Assembly: GCA_009746045.1 (NCBI GenBank) | Contig: RPFO01000080.1 | Location: forward strand, 9,990,113-10,051,612 | DNA: 61,500 nt | Direction: 5' to 3' | DNA from: Mesostigma viride | Taxonomy: Eukaryota; Streptophyta; Mesostigmatophyceae; Mesostigmatales; Mesostigmataceae | Part shown: positions 29,619 to 42,600 of the stretch, one piece after another | How the letters are laid out: every line of letters begins with the position of its first letter | Position numbering within the stretch: the first letter of the stretch is position 1 | Made by a program: the position numbers and the translations under genes | The notes under the pieces: model-generated | The model's input: the letters and a program-made list of their open reading frames with translations, nothing else | Databases searched by the model: none | Told to the model about the DNA's origin: nothing

Positions 29619-30169
29619 CATCTTGTGAGCCTGGACACAATTCTTTGTCAGTGGGTTAAACCCACGACTGCCCCAGTTTTTTTTCGTCGACTCCTAATGT
29701 GAGTGGTGGCACTGACATAACTGTTTGCAAGAGCTTGACGCGGTGGCCAACAGGCGCTACAGTTCACAATGTAGCTGTGCTGTCATAGCAAGGACTTGTC
29801 AAAGCTACGGTCTCGTTGCTAAACAGTTGTTGATATCATATATAGCCACGAATTTACACAGTTTTGCTAACTGTTGCAAGAGGTCCAGCAGAAGCGTGAC
29901 CTCTTGGCGATGGGGTCAGCTAGCTTGCTTGGGCGCAGCATTTATTAATGAATCGGGCACAGCATGCTATTACGACCCAGTTCTCCACCACCACATCGGC
30001 CCCGTGTGAAATAATGCTGGCCTCGTCTAACTTGACCTAAACTAATCAATCCCGGCGGTAGGAGGAGAAACTCTATTTTGTGCGAACGACCTAGGAGCTG
30101 CCGATTTCAATGCACTTTTGTACGGTTTCCCGAACTGTGCCATTAACAATATAACTTAACACGTCGATT
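29619..30169. other. 3' flank of the ABC1 kinase
   Basis: 550 bp after the TAA with no recognisable gene. It must contain the kinase 3' UTR. No clear algal TGTAA-type polyadenylation signal was found close to the stop. Confidence 0.45.
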
Positions 30170-30322
30170 AATCAATTAATTGATTAATTAATAGACACGT
30201 GACTGCGTCATGAGCATGAGCATAAGTCCTCAGTGGGAGGGGAACATGGGATGGAATGGATGATGTGAGCTATCTAGGCCCTACTTACAGGGTTGTGGGC
30301 ACCACGACCCGAATCGCTATGA

Positions 30323-30619
30323 ATGCCATGCGCGGTCACACGCGGAGCCCCCACAGACTTGGGGGTGGTTCCATCACTACTTAAGGTCGTCGTTCTGACG
30401 ATCCTGACCTACGGCGCCGAGACCTGGACACTGACGCAGGAGCTGGAGCAACGACTCGACGGCAACGTCACCAAGATGCTGCGCAAGGCCCTTAACATCC
30501 CCTTTGGTTTGCACATTAGTAATGAGGATTTGTACGCTGATTTGCCCTATATGTTTCCCACATTATTAGGCACAGGCGCCTGGGCCAAGCCGGGCACCTG
30601 GCCCGCACAGATCAGGTAG
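30323..30619 (+). pseudogene. LINE reverse-transcriptase C-terminal fragment, copy 1
   Basis: LTYGAETWTLTQELEQRLDG and VTKMLRKALNIPFGLHISNE are typical of the region after the RT core in non-LTR elements (YG-ETW-L, RRLD, MLR-L). The first 16 codons of this frame are inverted tail sequence, and the frame breaks near 30560. Confidence 0.75.
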
Positions 30620-31107
30620 ACACATCAGATAGACTAGCTGGCACCAAGCCCGCCCAGCCTGGGCGATATGTCCTCACCTGGCGTGCCCCAGGCCGCGCGC
30701 GGCAGGGCCGCCACCCGTGGACTTTTCGTGATAGATAGACTCGGCATGGACATGTGCTACACTAGACGCGACGGGCTCACGCCCGGGCAGCCCCCTGCTT
30801 TGTCTGTAATATGGAGGCACACTCCGCCTCTTAGACGACACCGAGGTCCCCTACCCTACTTCAGGCCGCTTCAAGCTGCTCGGCAGTTGGCTTCCCGACT
30901 GTGAGGACAACCAGACGACACGGATCGGCATGGCGTGGGCGCACCTCCATGACCACCGCCGCTGGTGGAGCAATCCCGCCCTACCTCGGATCGTCAAGCG
31001 TGACCTCTTCAAGGTTGTCATTCTGATCGACGATCCTGACCTACGGCGCCGAGACCTGGACACTGACGCAGGAGCTGGAGCAACGACTCGACGGCAACGT
31101 CACCAAG

Positions 31108-31581
31108 ATGCTGCGCAAGGCCCTTAACATCCCCTTTGGTTTGCACATTAGTAATGAGGATTTGTTCGCTGATTCGCCCTACGTTTCCCACATTATTAGG
31201 CACAGGCGCCTGGGCCTAGCCGGGCACCTGGCCCGCACAGATCAGGTAGACACATCAGATAGACTAGCTGGCACCAAACCCGCCCAGCCTGGGCGATATG
31301 TCCTCACCTGGCGTGCCCCAGGCCGCGCGCGGCAGGGCCGCCACCCGTGGACTTTTCGTGATAGACTCGGCATGGACATGTGCTACACTAGACGCGACGG
31401 GCTCACGCCCAGGCAGCCTCCTGGTTTGTCTGTAATCTGGAGGCAGATGGTACGCAAGGATAGATGGCAAGTAGTGATGAAGGAGACCACCCCCAAGTCT
31501 GTGGGGGTTCCACGTGTGACCGCGTATGGCATTCATAGCGATTCGGGCCGCGGTGCCCACACCCCTGTAACTCGGACCTAG
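31108..31581 (+). pseudogene. LINE reverse-transcriptase C-terminal fragment, copy 2
   Basis: Contains MLRKALNIPFGLHISNEDLF, SHIIRHRRLGLAGHLARTD and WRAPGRARQGRHPWTFRDRL. Upstream, the YGAETW region is present but shifted by a small insertion near 31025-31035. The frame ends in the tail at about 31581. Confidence 0.75.
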
Positions 31582-32345
31582 ATTAATTAATTAATTAATT
31601 AATAGACACGTGACTGCGTCACGTGAGCATAAGTCCTCAGTGGGAGGGGAACATGGGATGGAATGGATGGTATAAGCTATCTAGGTCCTAGTTACAGGGG
31701 TGTGGGCACCGCGGCCCGAATCGCTATGAATGCCATACTTGGTCACACGCGGAGCCCCCACAGGCTTGGGGGTGGTCTCCTTCATCACTCGGACCTAGAT
31801 AGCTTACACCATCCATTCCATCCCATGTTCCCCTCCCACTGAGGACTTATGCTCACGTGACGCAGTCACGTGTCTATTAATTCATTAATTAATGGAGGCA
31901 GATGGCCGATAGATGGCAAGTAGTGATGAAGGAGACCACCCCCAAGTCTGTGGGGGCTCCGCATGTGACCGCGTATGGCATTCAAAGCGATTCGGGCTGC
32001 GGTGCCCACTGCCCGTGGACACCCCTGTAACTAGGACCTAGATAGCTTACACCATCCATTCCATCCCATGTTCCCCTCCCGGCCACTGAGGGCTTATGCT
32101 CACGTGACGCAGTCACGTGTCTAAATTAACTTAATTAATTAATGGAGGCAGATGGTACGCAAGGATAGATGGCAAGTAGTGATGAAGGAGACCACCCCCA
32201 AGTCTGTGGGGGCTCCGCGTGTGACCGCGTATGGCATTCATAGCGATTCGGGCCGTGGTGCCCACAACCCCGTAACTAAGAAGTAGATAGATTACATCAT
32301 CCATTCCATCCCATGTTCCCCTCCCACTGAGGACTTATGCTCATG

Positions 32346-33611
32346 TAACGACTATAAAAATGATCATCAGCATCATCCATATCCCAAATATGAAAGATCT
32401 TTTACATGGGTTGCTTTCTTGAGTCACAGATCTTCAAGTATCCGAGCAACGTTGAGATGGAAATTCCACAGCACGTGATTTAGGGAACCACGCCCCATTG
32501 TAGACACTGTCTGTCGAGAAGCCATGTCCTAGCTCTTGTATAGCCATGATGATCTTCCTCCCTCACAGGCATGCTCCCCCCTTACCCGGGCATAGCGTGA
32601 TAGACCATGAGGGTGCAGGTGCCCTGGTGCACCTAGAGCAGGGGTAGCTTACATTCCCACCCTTGCATGAAGTAGCCTAGAATGTATTAAAAGCCATATG
32701 CCCCTTCTCAGGGCTATGTGCTACATCTACTCCCAACGGAGTGATGTTGATAATTAATTAATTAATTAATTGTAGACACAAAGACAAGCTTGTGTATAGA
32801 CGACCTCTGTGGAACTGAAGGTAGTCTATAGCCAAGGGGCTCTTATGAATGGACAACAAAGACAAGCTTGATTAAACCATGATGGATCAAAACCAACGTA
32901 GCAACAATGGCGACCCCACGTCCTTGATATCGACGTGCTTGTCGAGCATGCCTCAACCTTAGGCTGAAGAGAACCAATCAGAATCATGGAATTCTAAACA
33001 AGATCTTCGTATCCATCCTAGTCACACAAAACAGAACAACACCACAAACAGCCTGGCAGAATCTGTACATGAGATCCTGAATCTGCAGTAAGCACTTAAG
33101 TCCCAAAGGAGCATTTAAGACTCGGTAGTACCGACCAACAAACTATAACCCCACGTGGATCAGGCCACGACCAATGAGGGCTTCTACCAGTCGGTTGATA
33201 AAGTACAAGCTCCAAGTACCTCCGTCTTAGAAATCTCATAACTTTCTCAATACTGATCCAAAAGTCCTCGAATAAAAGCCAAACATGCACAAAACAAAGG
33301 ATGTAACAACAAAGTCATTTTTGCTTGTTACAGCTCACGTGACGCAGTCACATGTCTATTAATTAATTAATTAATGCTCCCCACGGAGATTAGTTATAAT
33401 TTAATTTAATTTATCCCTGATGGCTGGGCCCCACAAGAGCAGAAGCGGCAAATCAACGAATTCAACAATCGCAGTACGTTTGTACTTGCCAAAGCCCAAA
33501 ATTCCTTGATAAACGTGGTAAAAAGCCTAGCAGAAGATCGTGGAGCTCGCACAAGCTTGCCCGCAAAAAAATAAGCTGCACCTAGGTAAATGAGCCATTA
33601 TGGTACTTCAA
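32346..33611. other. spacer before the 3' end of the 3beta-HSD/reticulon gene
   Basis: No gene recognised. It holds an isolated LINE-type hairpin and (ttaa)n tail at 33335-33376 and a second (attaatta)n stretch near 32755. The last part should include the 3' UTR of the minus-strand gene. Confidence 0.5.
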
Positions 33612-36600
33612 CTAGCTTCTCTTAGCTCCCAAGATTGTCTTCTTGACATCCGTCACGCGCTGCAGCCCCTTGGCAACGAGGTCATCGACCGCGGTGTGAT
33701 GCATGTCGTAGAGCTTTGGGAGGGTGAACGCTGCCAGCACGACTGGAAGGACATAATAATACAGACAGGATGCAATGGGAAGTCACAGGGTGCAAGTAAG
33801 CAAGTACGTAGATAAGCAAGCAAATAAGTGCTTGATTGCACTGTGTCTATTAATTAATCAAGTCCTTGATTGCTCTACAGGCACACCCTCCACTCTTTCA
33901 AACAACTCGTGCTAGCAGGTTGATGAGAAGCTTTCCTGACAGGCATGCAATCACTACGTAGCTGCTGGTTTGGGCCATGCCAGTAACTCACAGCTAAAGG
34001 AAGAATGTCTCGGTCCTACCTCCATGCCTTACCTGCATCCAATGCGCTGAATGCAACTGCGGGCCACTTGGTCTTGCTCAGATGACAAGTATGACACACA
34101 AACTTGGAATGATTACCAACAACAAACCCATAGCAAAAAAGTATGTCATGAGAAGTTGTAGCATGCACACCAGCGTGTATAGCATATATAGCGTTCTTGG
34201 CGTATCAAGCGTGTATACTACTATATATAGATTGATAGTGATTCCTTACGTAACTTGGGTATATACATGCGGGCTGTCCCGACAATGTTCATGATGGACA
34301 TCGGCAAAAACGGCCAACAGCACAAAAACTAACTCCAAGTCGGTGGTTGTGCTAAGCTGCGTGCAATCGCCCGCCCACAACGCAGCGCTCCGAACGGTTT
34401 AGCCACATTGGTACAAAAATAATGCATGCTACAGAATAACACCCACCTGCCCATGAATTAATGAACACCCACCTGCCAGGACGAGGGTGGGAAGGGTGAC
34501 CAGGGATCCAACGCGAGCGACCACCGCCAGCAGCACCGCGATCTGCAGGGCGGACACAGACATGTCATTTTTTGAGGGGGGTGGGAACAACAGCGCGTGG
34601 GGGGAGGAAGGCAACAATGCATGGAAAAAGATAAGGGGGCGAAAGAAGAATCGTTATCACAAACAATATTCGCTAACCACTTGCGCATTCGACAGGCATT
34701 GATCCCCAAATTTATTCCTTAGCCCACCAGCACGGCAAATGGGTCATAGTAAACAGCACCAGTCCCAGCCTGCGATTGCTTCTCTCGTAGCACTAGACAA
34801 AGCCTCTTCTTCAAAGAAACCAAGACACTTCATACATTTAAAATACCGCCCCCGGGTATATAAAATGGGAAAATGGTAGTTAACACACTGGCTGACCATC
34901 TCATTGGTTAGTCGTCTAGGAGTCTCATGTTTCTTTTGCTACCGAAGCTTTCCATGCGATCAAACTCATCACTTTGTAAACTTTCTTTACTGATTAATAC
35001 ATGCACACATATTCACCCACGTAGGCCATCTCACTCCATTGGGTGCCTTTAGCTATATTATAACGTGGCATTGGATGCTTAGTTGTGGTGGCTAGCAGTT
35101 CTTACCTGTTCAGAATTTTCCTGTTCTTCCTTCTGAATTCCCCAGTAGTGCAATGTACATATAGCTTGCCAGGGTTCTCCCCGTTTTATGCATCACTTGC
35201 CTGGCTGCTCTCGATTCTGTAATCTGTCATCCTCGATGGATGTACGTAGTAATGAAACCTTAGTAAACAGCCCACACCACTACTAACGAGTAGTTACTAT
35301 AACTAGGCACTAGTGACATTGAGAAGCATCCATCCACCTCAGCCATCTCACTCTGACTGAGCATCTGCGCAGCCGCTCACTAGCATATACTCAAAGTAAT
35401 ATCTTATATTAATAAGAATATCCACCCACCTTGGCCGTCTCGCTCGGCTTGGCGCCCTTGAGCATCTGCGCGGCGGTGGCCGTGCCGTCGTTGATCCCCC
35501 GGGCCACGCGCGCGACCACCTGCTTGACCTTGTCCTCGGAAACCTTCTGGTTGGCCCAGTTGACAGCGGGCACGGTGACGGGGTGGCCACTCGCCCTGGG
35601 TCCCCGAACGGGAAAGCCAACGTGACAATAGGGCCAGTGCCCACAAAGAGAGGAAGTTACCAGAGAGCCCACGATATGAGATCAAACACCACAATGTCGT
35701 GTGTTTTGGAGGGGGCGATATGGGCCCATGCGATGGGATGGGCCCATGACCAAGAAGATGATAGATAGGCAAAGCCTAGACAAAACCGACACTGTGGGAC
35801 CAAACGTAAGCCACTGGAAAAATAAAATGCCGCACTGATGTGCCCAAATACAGCAACCTTGGCTAGTGCCCAGGTGCATTAGTTTACGGGTCACAGGTGC
35901 ACTGGTTTACGAGTCACAAACCACCGCTACGTTCCTCCAGTGCCTAGGACAAACCCATGCCCATCCTACACCCTTCACCCTGAACAGTTCGGGTACCCAT
36001 GTACCGGTCATCCTCATTCAGCGCCTCGGACAGAGCCCGGACAGCGCCCACACCCATGCAATAGCGACAGAGTCATTGAATGCCCGGACGAAAGCTAGGC
36101 CCGACAAAACAGGAGAGATGTTGCTTGCCCCACAAAAGAGGAGAGGTGTTGCTTGCCCCACAAAAGAGGAGAGGTGTTGCTTGCCCCACAAAAGAGGAGA
36201 GGTGTTGCTTGCCCCACAAAAGAGGAGAGGTGTTGCTTGCCCCACAAAAGAGGAGAGGTGTTCCTTGCCCCACAAAACAGGAGAGGTGTTGCTTGCCCCA
36301 CAAAACAGGAGAGGTGTTCCTCGCCCCACAAAAGAGGAGAGGTGTTGCTTGCCCCACAAAACAGGAGAGGTGTTCCTTGCCCCACAAAAGAGGAGAGGTG
36401 TTCCTCGCCCCACAAAACAGGAGAGGTGTTCCTCGCCCCACAAAACAGGAGAGGTGTTCCTTGCCCCACAAAACAGGAGAGGTGTTCCTTGCCCCACAAA
36501 AGAGGAGAGGTGTTCCTTGCCCCACAAAACAGGAGAGGTGTTCCTCGCCCCACAAAACAGGAGAGGTGTTCCTCGCCCCACAAAAGAGGAGAGGTGTTCC

Positions 36601-39600
36601 TTGCCCCACAAAAGAGGAGAGGTGTTGCTCGCCCCACAAAAGAGGAGAGGTGTTCCTTGCCCCACAAAACAGGAGAGGTGTTCCTCGCCCCACAAAAGAG
36701 GAGAGGTGTTCCTTGCCCCACAAAAGAGGAGAGGTGTTGCTCGCCCCACAAAAGAGGAGAGGTGTTCCTTGCCCCACAAAACAGGAGAGGTGTTCCTTGC
36801 CCCACAAAACAGGAGAGGTGTTCCTCGCCCCACAAAACAGGAGAGGTGTTCCTCGCCCCACAAAAGAGGAGAGGTGTTCCTTGCCCCACAAAACAGGAGA
36901 GGTGTTCCTCGCCCCACAAAAGAGGAGAGGTGTTCCTCGCCCCACAAAACAGGAGAGGTGTTCCTTGCCCCACAAAAGAGGAGAGGTGTTCCTCGCCCCA
37001 CAAAAGAGGAGAGGTGTTGCTTGCCCCACAAAACAGGAGAGGTGTTCCTTGCCCCACAAAAGAGGAGAGGTGTTCCTCGCCCCACAAAACAGGAGAGGTG
37101 TTCCTCGCCCCACAAAACAGGAGAGGTGTTCTTGCCCCACAAAACAGGAGAGGTGTTCCTCGCCCCACAAAACAGGAGAGGTGTTCCTTGCCCCACAAAA
37201 GAGGAGAGGTGTTCCTTGCCCCACAAAACAGGAGAGGTGTTCCTCGCCCCACAAAACAGGAGAGGTGTTCCTCGCCCCACAAAACAGGAGAGGTGTTCCT
37301 TGCCCCACAAAAGAGGAGAGGTGTTCCTTGCCCCACAAAAGAGGAGAGGTGTTCCTCGCCCCACAAAAGAGGAGAGGTGTTCCTCGCCCCACAAAACAGG
37401 AGAGGTGTTCCTTGCCCCACAAAACAGGAGAGGTGTTCCTCGCCCCACAAAACAGGAGAGGTGTTCCTCGCCCCACAAAACAGGAGAGGTGTTCCTTGCC
37501 CCACAAAAGAGGAGAGGTGTTCCTTGCCCCACAAAACAGGAGAGGTGTTCCTTGCCCCACAAAAGAGGAGAGGTGTTCCTCGCCCCACAAAACAGGAGAG
37601 GTGTTCCTTGCCCCACAAAACAGGAGAGGTGTTCCTTGCCCCACAAAACAGGAGAGGTGTTCCTTGCCCCACAAAAGAGGAGAGGTGTTCCTCGCCCCAC
37701 AAAACAGGAGAGGTGTTCCTTGCCCCACAAAACAGGAGAGGTGTTCCTTGCCCCACAAAAGAGGAGAGGTGTTCCTTGCCCCACAAAAGAGGAGAGGTGT
37801 TCCTTGCCCCACAAAAGAGGAGAGGTGTTCCTCGCCCCACAAAACAGGAGAGGTGTTCCTTGCCCCACAAAACAGGAGAGGTGTTCCTCGCCCCACAAAA
37901 GAGGAGAGGTGTTCCTCGCCCCACAAAAGAGGAGAGGTGTTCCTTGCCCCACAAAAGAGGAGAGGTGTTCCTTGCCCCACAAAAGAGGAGAGGTGTTGCT
38001 TGCCCCACAAAACAGGAGAGGTGTTGCTTGCCCCACAAAACAGGAGAGGTGTTCCTTGCCCCACAAAAGAGGAGAGGTGTTCCTTGCCCCACAAAACAGG
38101 AGAGGTGTTCCTCGCCCCACAAAAGAGGAGAGGTGTTCCTTGCCCCACAAAACAGGAGAGGTGTTCCTCGCCCCACAAAAGAGGAGAGGTGTTCCTTGCC
38201 CCACAAAAGAGGAGAGGTGTTCCTTGCCCCACAAAACAGGAGAGGTGTTCCTCGCCCCACAAAACAGGAGAGGTGTTCCTCGCCCCACAAAACAGGAGAG
38301 GTGTTCCTTGCCCCACAAAACAGGAGAGGTGTTCCTCGCCCCACAAAACAGGAGAGGTGTTCCTTGCCCCACAAAAGAGGAGAGGTGTTCCTTGCCCCAC
38401 AAAACAGGAGAGGTGTTCCTTGCCCCACAAAACAGGAGAGGTGTTCCTTGCCCCACAAAAGAGGAGAGGTGTTCCTTGCCCCACAAAACAGGAGAGGTGT
38501 TCCTTGCCCCACAAAACAGGAGAGGTGTTCCTTGCCCCACAAAAGAGGAGAGGTGTTCCTCGCCCCACAAAACAGGAGAGGTGTTCCTCGCCCCACAAAA
38601 GAGGAGAGGTGTTCCTTGCCCCACAAAACAGGAGAGGTGTTCCTTGCCCCACAAAACAGGAGAGGTGTTCCTTGCCCCACAAAAGAGGAGAGGTGTTCCT
38701 TGCCCCACAAAACAGGAGAGGTGTTGCTTGCCCCACAAAAGAGGAGAGGTGTTCCTCGCCCCACAAAACAGGAGAGGTGTTCCTCGCCCCACAAAAGAGG
38801 AGAGGTGTTCCTTGCCCCACAAAACAGGAGAGGTGTTCCTTGCCCCACAAAAGAGGAGAGGTGTTCCTTGCCCCACAAAAGAGGAGAGGTGTTCCTCGCC
38901 CCACAAAACAGGAGAGGTGTTCCTTGCCCCACAAAAGAGGAGAGGTGTTCCTCGCCCCACAAAACAGGAGAGGTGTTCCTTGCCCCACAAAACAGGAGAG
39001 GTGTTCCTTGCCCCACAAAAGAGGAGAGGTGTTCCTCGCCCCACAAAAGAGGAGAGGTGTTCCTTGCCCCACAAAACAGGAGAGGTGTTCCTTGCCCCAC
39101 AAAAGAGGAGAGGTGTTCCTCGCCCCACAAAAGAGGAGAGGTGTTCCTTGCCCCACAAAACAGGAGAGGTGTTCCTCGCCCCACAAAACAGGAGAGGTGT
39201 TCCTCGCCCCACAAAACAGGAGAGGTGTTCCTTGCCCCACAAAACAGGAGAGGTGTTCCTTGCCCCACAAAACAGGAGAGGTGTTCCTTGCCCCACAAAA
39301 GAGGAGAGGTGTTCCTCGCCCCACAAAAGAGGAGAGGTGTTCCTTGCCCCACAAAACAGGAGAGGTGTTCCTTGCCCCACAAAAGAGGAGAGGTGTTCCT
39401 CGCCCCACAAAAGAGGAGAGGTGTTCCTTGCCCCACAAAACAGGAGAGGTGTTCCTTGCCCCACAAAAGAGGAGAGGTGTTCCTCGCCCCACAAAACAGG
39501 AGAGGTGTTCCTCGCCCCACAAAACAGGAGAGGTGTTCCTTGCCCCACAAAAGAGGAGAGGTGTTCCTCGCCCCACAAAAGAGGAGAGGTGTTCCTTGCC

Positions 39601-42600
39601 CCACAAAACAGGAGAGGTGTTCCTCGCCCCACAAAACAGGAGAGGTGTTCCTCGCCCCACAAAACAGGAGAGGTGTTCCTTGCCCCACAAAAGAGGAGAG
39701 GTGTTCCTTGCCCCACAAAAGAGGAGAGGTGTTGCTTGCCCCACAAAAGAGGAGAGGTGTTCCTTGCCCCACAAAAGAGGAGAGGTGTTCCTTGCCCCAC
39801 AAAACAGGAGAGGTGTTCCTCGCCCCACAAAACAGGAGAGATGTTGCTTGCCCCACAAAAGAGGAGAGGTGTTGCTTGCCCCACAAAAGAGGAGAGGTGT
39901 TCCTTGCCCCACAAAACAGGAGAGGTGTTCCTCGCCCCACAAAAGAGGAGAGGTGTTCCTCGCCCCACAAAACAGGAGAGGTGTTCCTTGCCCCACAAAA
40001 CAGGAGAGGTGTTCCTTGCCCCACAAAACAGGAGAGGTGTTCCTTGCCCCACAAAACAGGAGAGGTGTTCCTCGCCCCACAAAACAGGAGAGGTGTTCCT
40101 CGCCCCACAAAACAGGAGAGGTGTTCCTTGCCCCACAAAAGAGGAGAGGTGTTCCTTGCCCCACAAAACAGGAGAGGTGTTCCTTGCCCCACAAAAGAGG
40201 AGAGGTGTTCCTTGCCCCACAAAAGAGGAGAGGTGTTCCTTGCCCCACAAAACAGGAGAGGTGTTCCTTGCCCCACAAAAGAGGAGAGGTGTTCCTCGCC
40301 CCACAAAACAGGAGAGGTGTTCCTTGCCCCACAAAAGAGGAGAGGTGTTCCTTGCCCCACAAAACAGGAGAGGTGTTCCTTGCCCCACAAAAGAGGAGAG
40401 GTGTTCCTTGCCCCACAAAACAGGAGAGGTGTTCCTTGCCCCACAAAACAGGAGAGGTGTTCCTTGCCCCACAAAAGAGGAGAGGTGTTCCTTGCCCCAC
40501 AAAAGAGGAGAGGTGTTCCTTGCCCCACAAAACAGGAGAGGTGTTCCTTGCCCCACAAAACAGGAGAGGTGTTCCTTGCCCCACAAAACAGGAGAGGTGT
40601 TCCTTGCCCCACAAAACAGGAGAGGTGTTCCTCGCCCCACAAAACAGGAGAGGTGTTCCTTGCCCCACAAAACAGGAGAGGTGTTCCTTGCCCCACAAAA
40701 CAGGAGAGGTGTTCCTTGCCCCACAAAACAGGAGAGGTGTTCCTTGCCCCACAAAACAGGAGAGGTGTTCCTTGCCCCACAAAACAGGAGAGGTGTTCCT
40801 TGCCCCACAAAACAGGAGAGGTGTTCCTTGCCCCACAAAAGAGGAGAGGTGTTCCTTGCCCCACAAAACAGGAGAGGTGTTCCTTGCCCCACAAAACAGG
40901 AGAGGTGTTCCTTGCCCCACAAAACAGGAGAGGTGTTCCTTGCCCCACAAAACAGGAGAGGTGTTCCTTGCCCCACAAAAGAGGAGAGGTGTTCCTTGCC
41001 CCACAAAACAGGAGAGGTGTTCCTTGCCCCACAAAAGAGGAGAGGTGTTCCTTGCCCCACAAAACAGGAGAGGTGTTCCTTGCCCCACAAAACAGGAGAG
41101 GTGTTCCTTGCCCCACAAAACAGGAGAGGTGTTCCTTGCCCCACAAAACAGGAGAGGTGTTCCTTGCCCCACAAAAGAGGAGAGGTGTTCCTTGCCCCAC
41201 AAAACAGGAGAGGTGTTCCTTGCCCCACAAAAGAGGAGAGGTGTTCCTTGCCCCACAAAACAGGAGAGGTGTTCCTTGCCCCACAAAACAGGAGAGGTGT
41301 TCCTTGCCCCACAAAACAGGAGAGGTGTTCCTTGCCCCACAAAACAGGAGAGGTGTTCCTTGCCCCACAAAAGAGGAGAGGTGTTCCTTGCCCCACAAAA
41401 CAGGAGAGGTGTTCCTTGCCCCACAAAACAGGAGAGGTGTTCCTTGCCCCACAAAAGAGGAGAGGTGTTCCTTGCCCCACAAAAGAGGAGAGGTGTTCCT
41501 TGCCCCACAAAAGAGGAGAGGTGTTCCTTGCCCCACAAAACAGGAGAGGTGTTCCTCGCCCCACAAAACAGGAGAGGTGTTCCTTGCCCCACAAAAGAGG
41601 AGAGGTGTTCCTTGCCCCACAAAAGAGGAGAGGTGTTCCTTGCCCCACAAAACAGGAGAGGTGTTCCTCGCCCCACAAAACAGGAGAGGTGTTCCTTGCC
41701 CCACAAAACAGGAGAGGTGTTCCTTGCCCCACAAAAGAGGAGAGGTGTTCCTTGCCCCACAAAAGAGGAGAGGTGTTCCTTGCCCCACAAAACAGGAGAG
41801 GTGTTCCTCGCCCCACAAAAGAGGAGAGGTGTTCCTTGCCCCACAAAACAGGAGAGGTGTTCCTTGCCCCACAAAACAGGAGAGGTGTTGCTTGCCCCAC
41901 AAAAGAGGAGAGGTGTTCCTCGCCCCACAAAACAGGAGAGGTGTTCCTCGCCCCACAACACAGGAGAGGTGTTCCTTGCCCCACAAAACAGGAGAGGTGT
42001 TGCTTGCCCCACAAAAGAGGAGAGGTGTTCCTTGCCCCACAAAACAGGAGAGGTGTTCCTTGCCCCACAAAAGAGGAGAGGTGTTCCTCGCCCCACAAAA
42101 GAGGAGAGGTGTTCCTTGCCCCACAAAACAGGAGAGGTGTTCCTTGCCCCACAAAAGAGGAGAGGTGTTCCTTGCCCCACAAAAGAGGAGAGGTGTTCCT
42201 TGCCCCACAAAACAGGAGAGGTGTTCCTTGCCCCACAAAACAGGAGAGGTGTTCCTTGCCCCACAAAACAGGAGAGGTGTTCCTTGCCCCACAAAAGAGG
42301 AGAGGTGTTCCTTGCCCCACAAAACAGGAGAGGTGTTCCTTGCCCCACAAAAGAGGAGAGGTGTTCCTTGCCCCACAAAAGAGGAGAGGTGTTCCTTGCC
42401 CCACAAAAGAGGAGAGGTGTTCCTTGCCCCACAAAACAGGAGAGGTGTTCCTTGCCCCACAAAAGGAGAGGTGTTCCTTGCCCCACAAAAGAGGAGAGGT
42501 GTTCCTTGCCCCACAAAAGAGGAGAGGTGTTCCTTGCCCCACAAAAGAGGAGAGGTGTTCCTTGCCCCACAAAAGAGGAGAGGTGTTCCTTGCCCCACAA

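Larger units (their letters stand above)
30170..32345. mobile_element. cluster of LINE (non-LTR retrotransposon) 3' fragments
   Basis: Two plus-strand copies encode the C-terminal part of a non-LTR reverse transcriptase polyprotein (30371-30900 and 30950-31590). Several tail fragments follow in both orientations (minus at 30170-30370 and 31597-31790; plus at 31790-31890, 31900-32125, 32140-32345). Full tails share tcccatgttcccctcccact gaggacttatgctcacgtga, a hairpin cacgtgacgcagtcacgtg, and a (ttaa)n end. Another hairpin and tail stand alone at 33335-33376. Confidence 0.75.
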
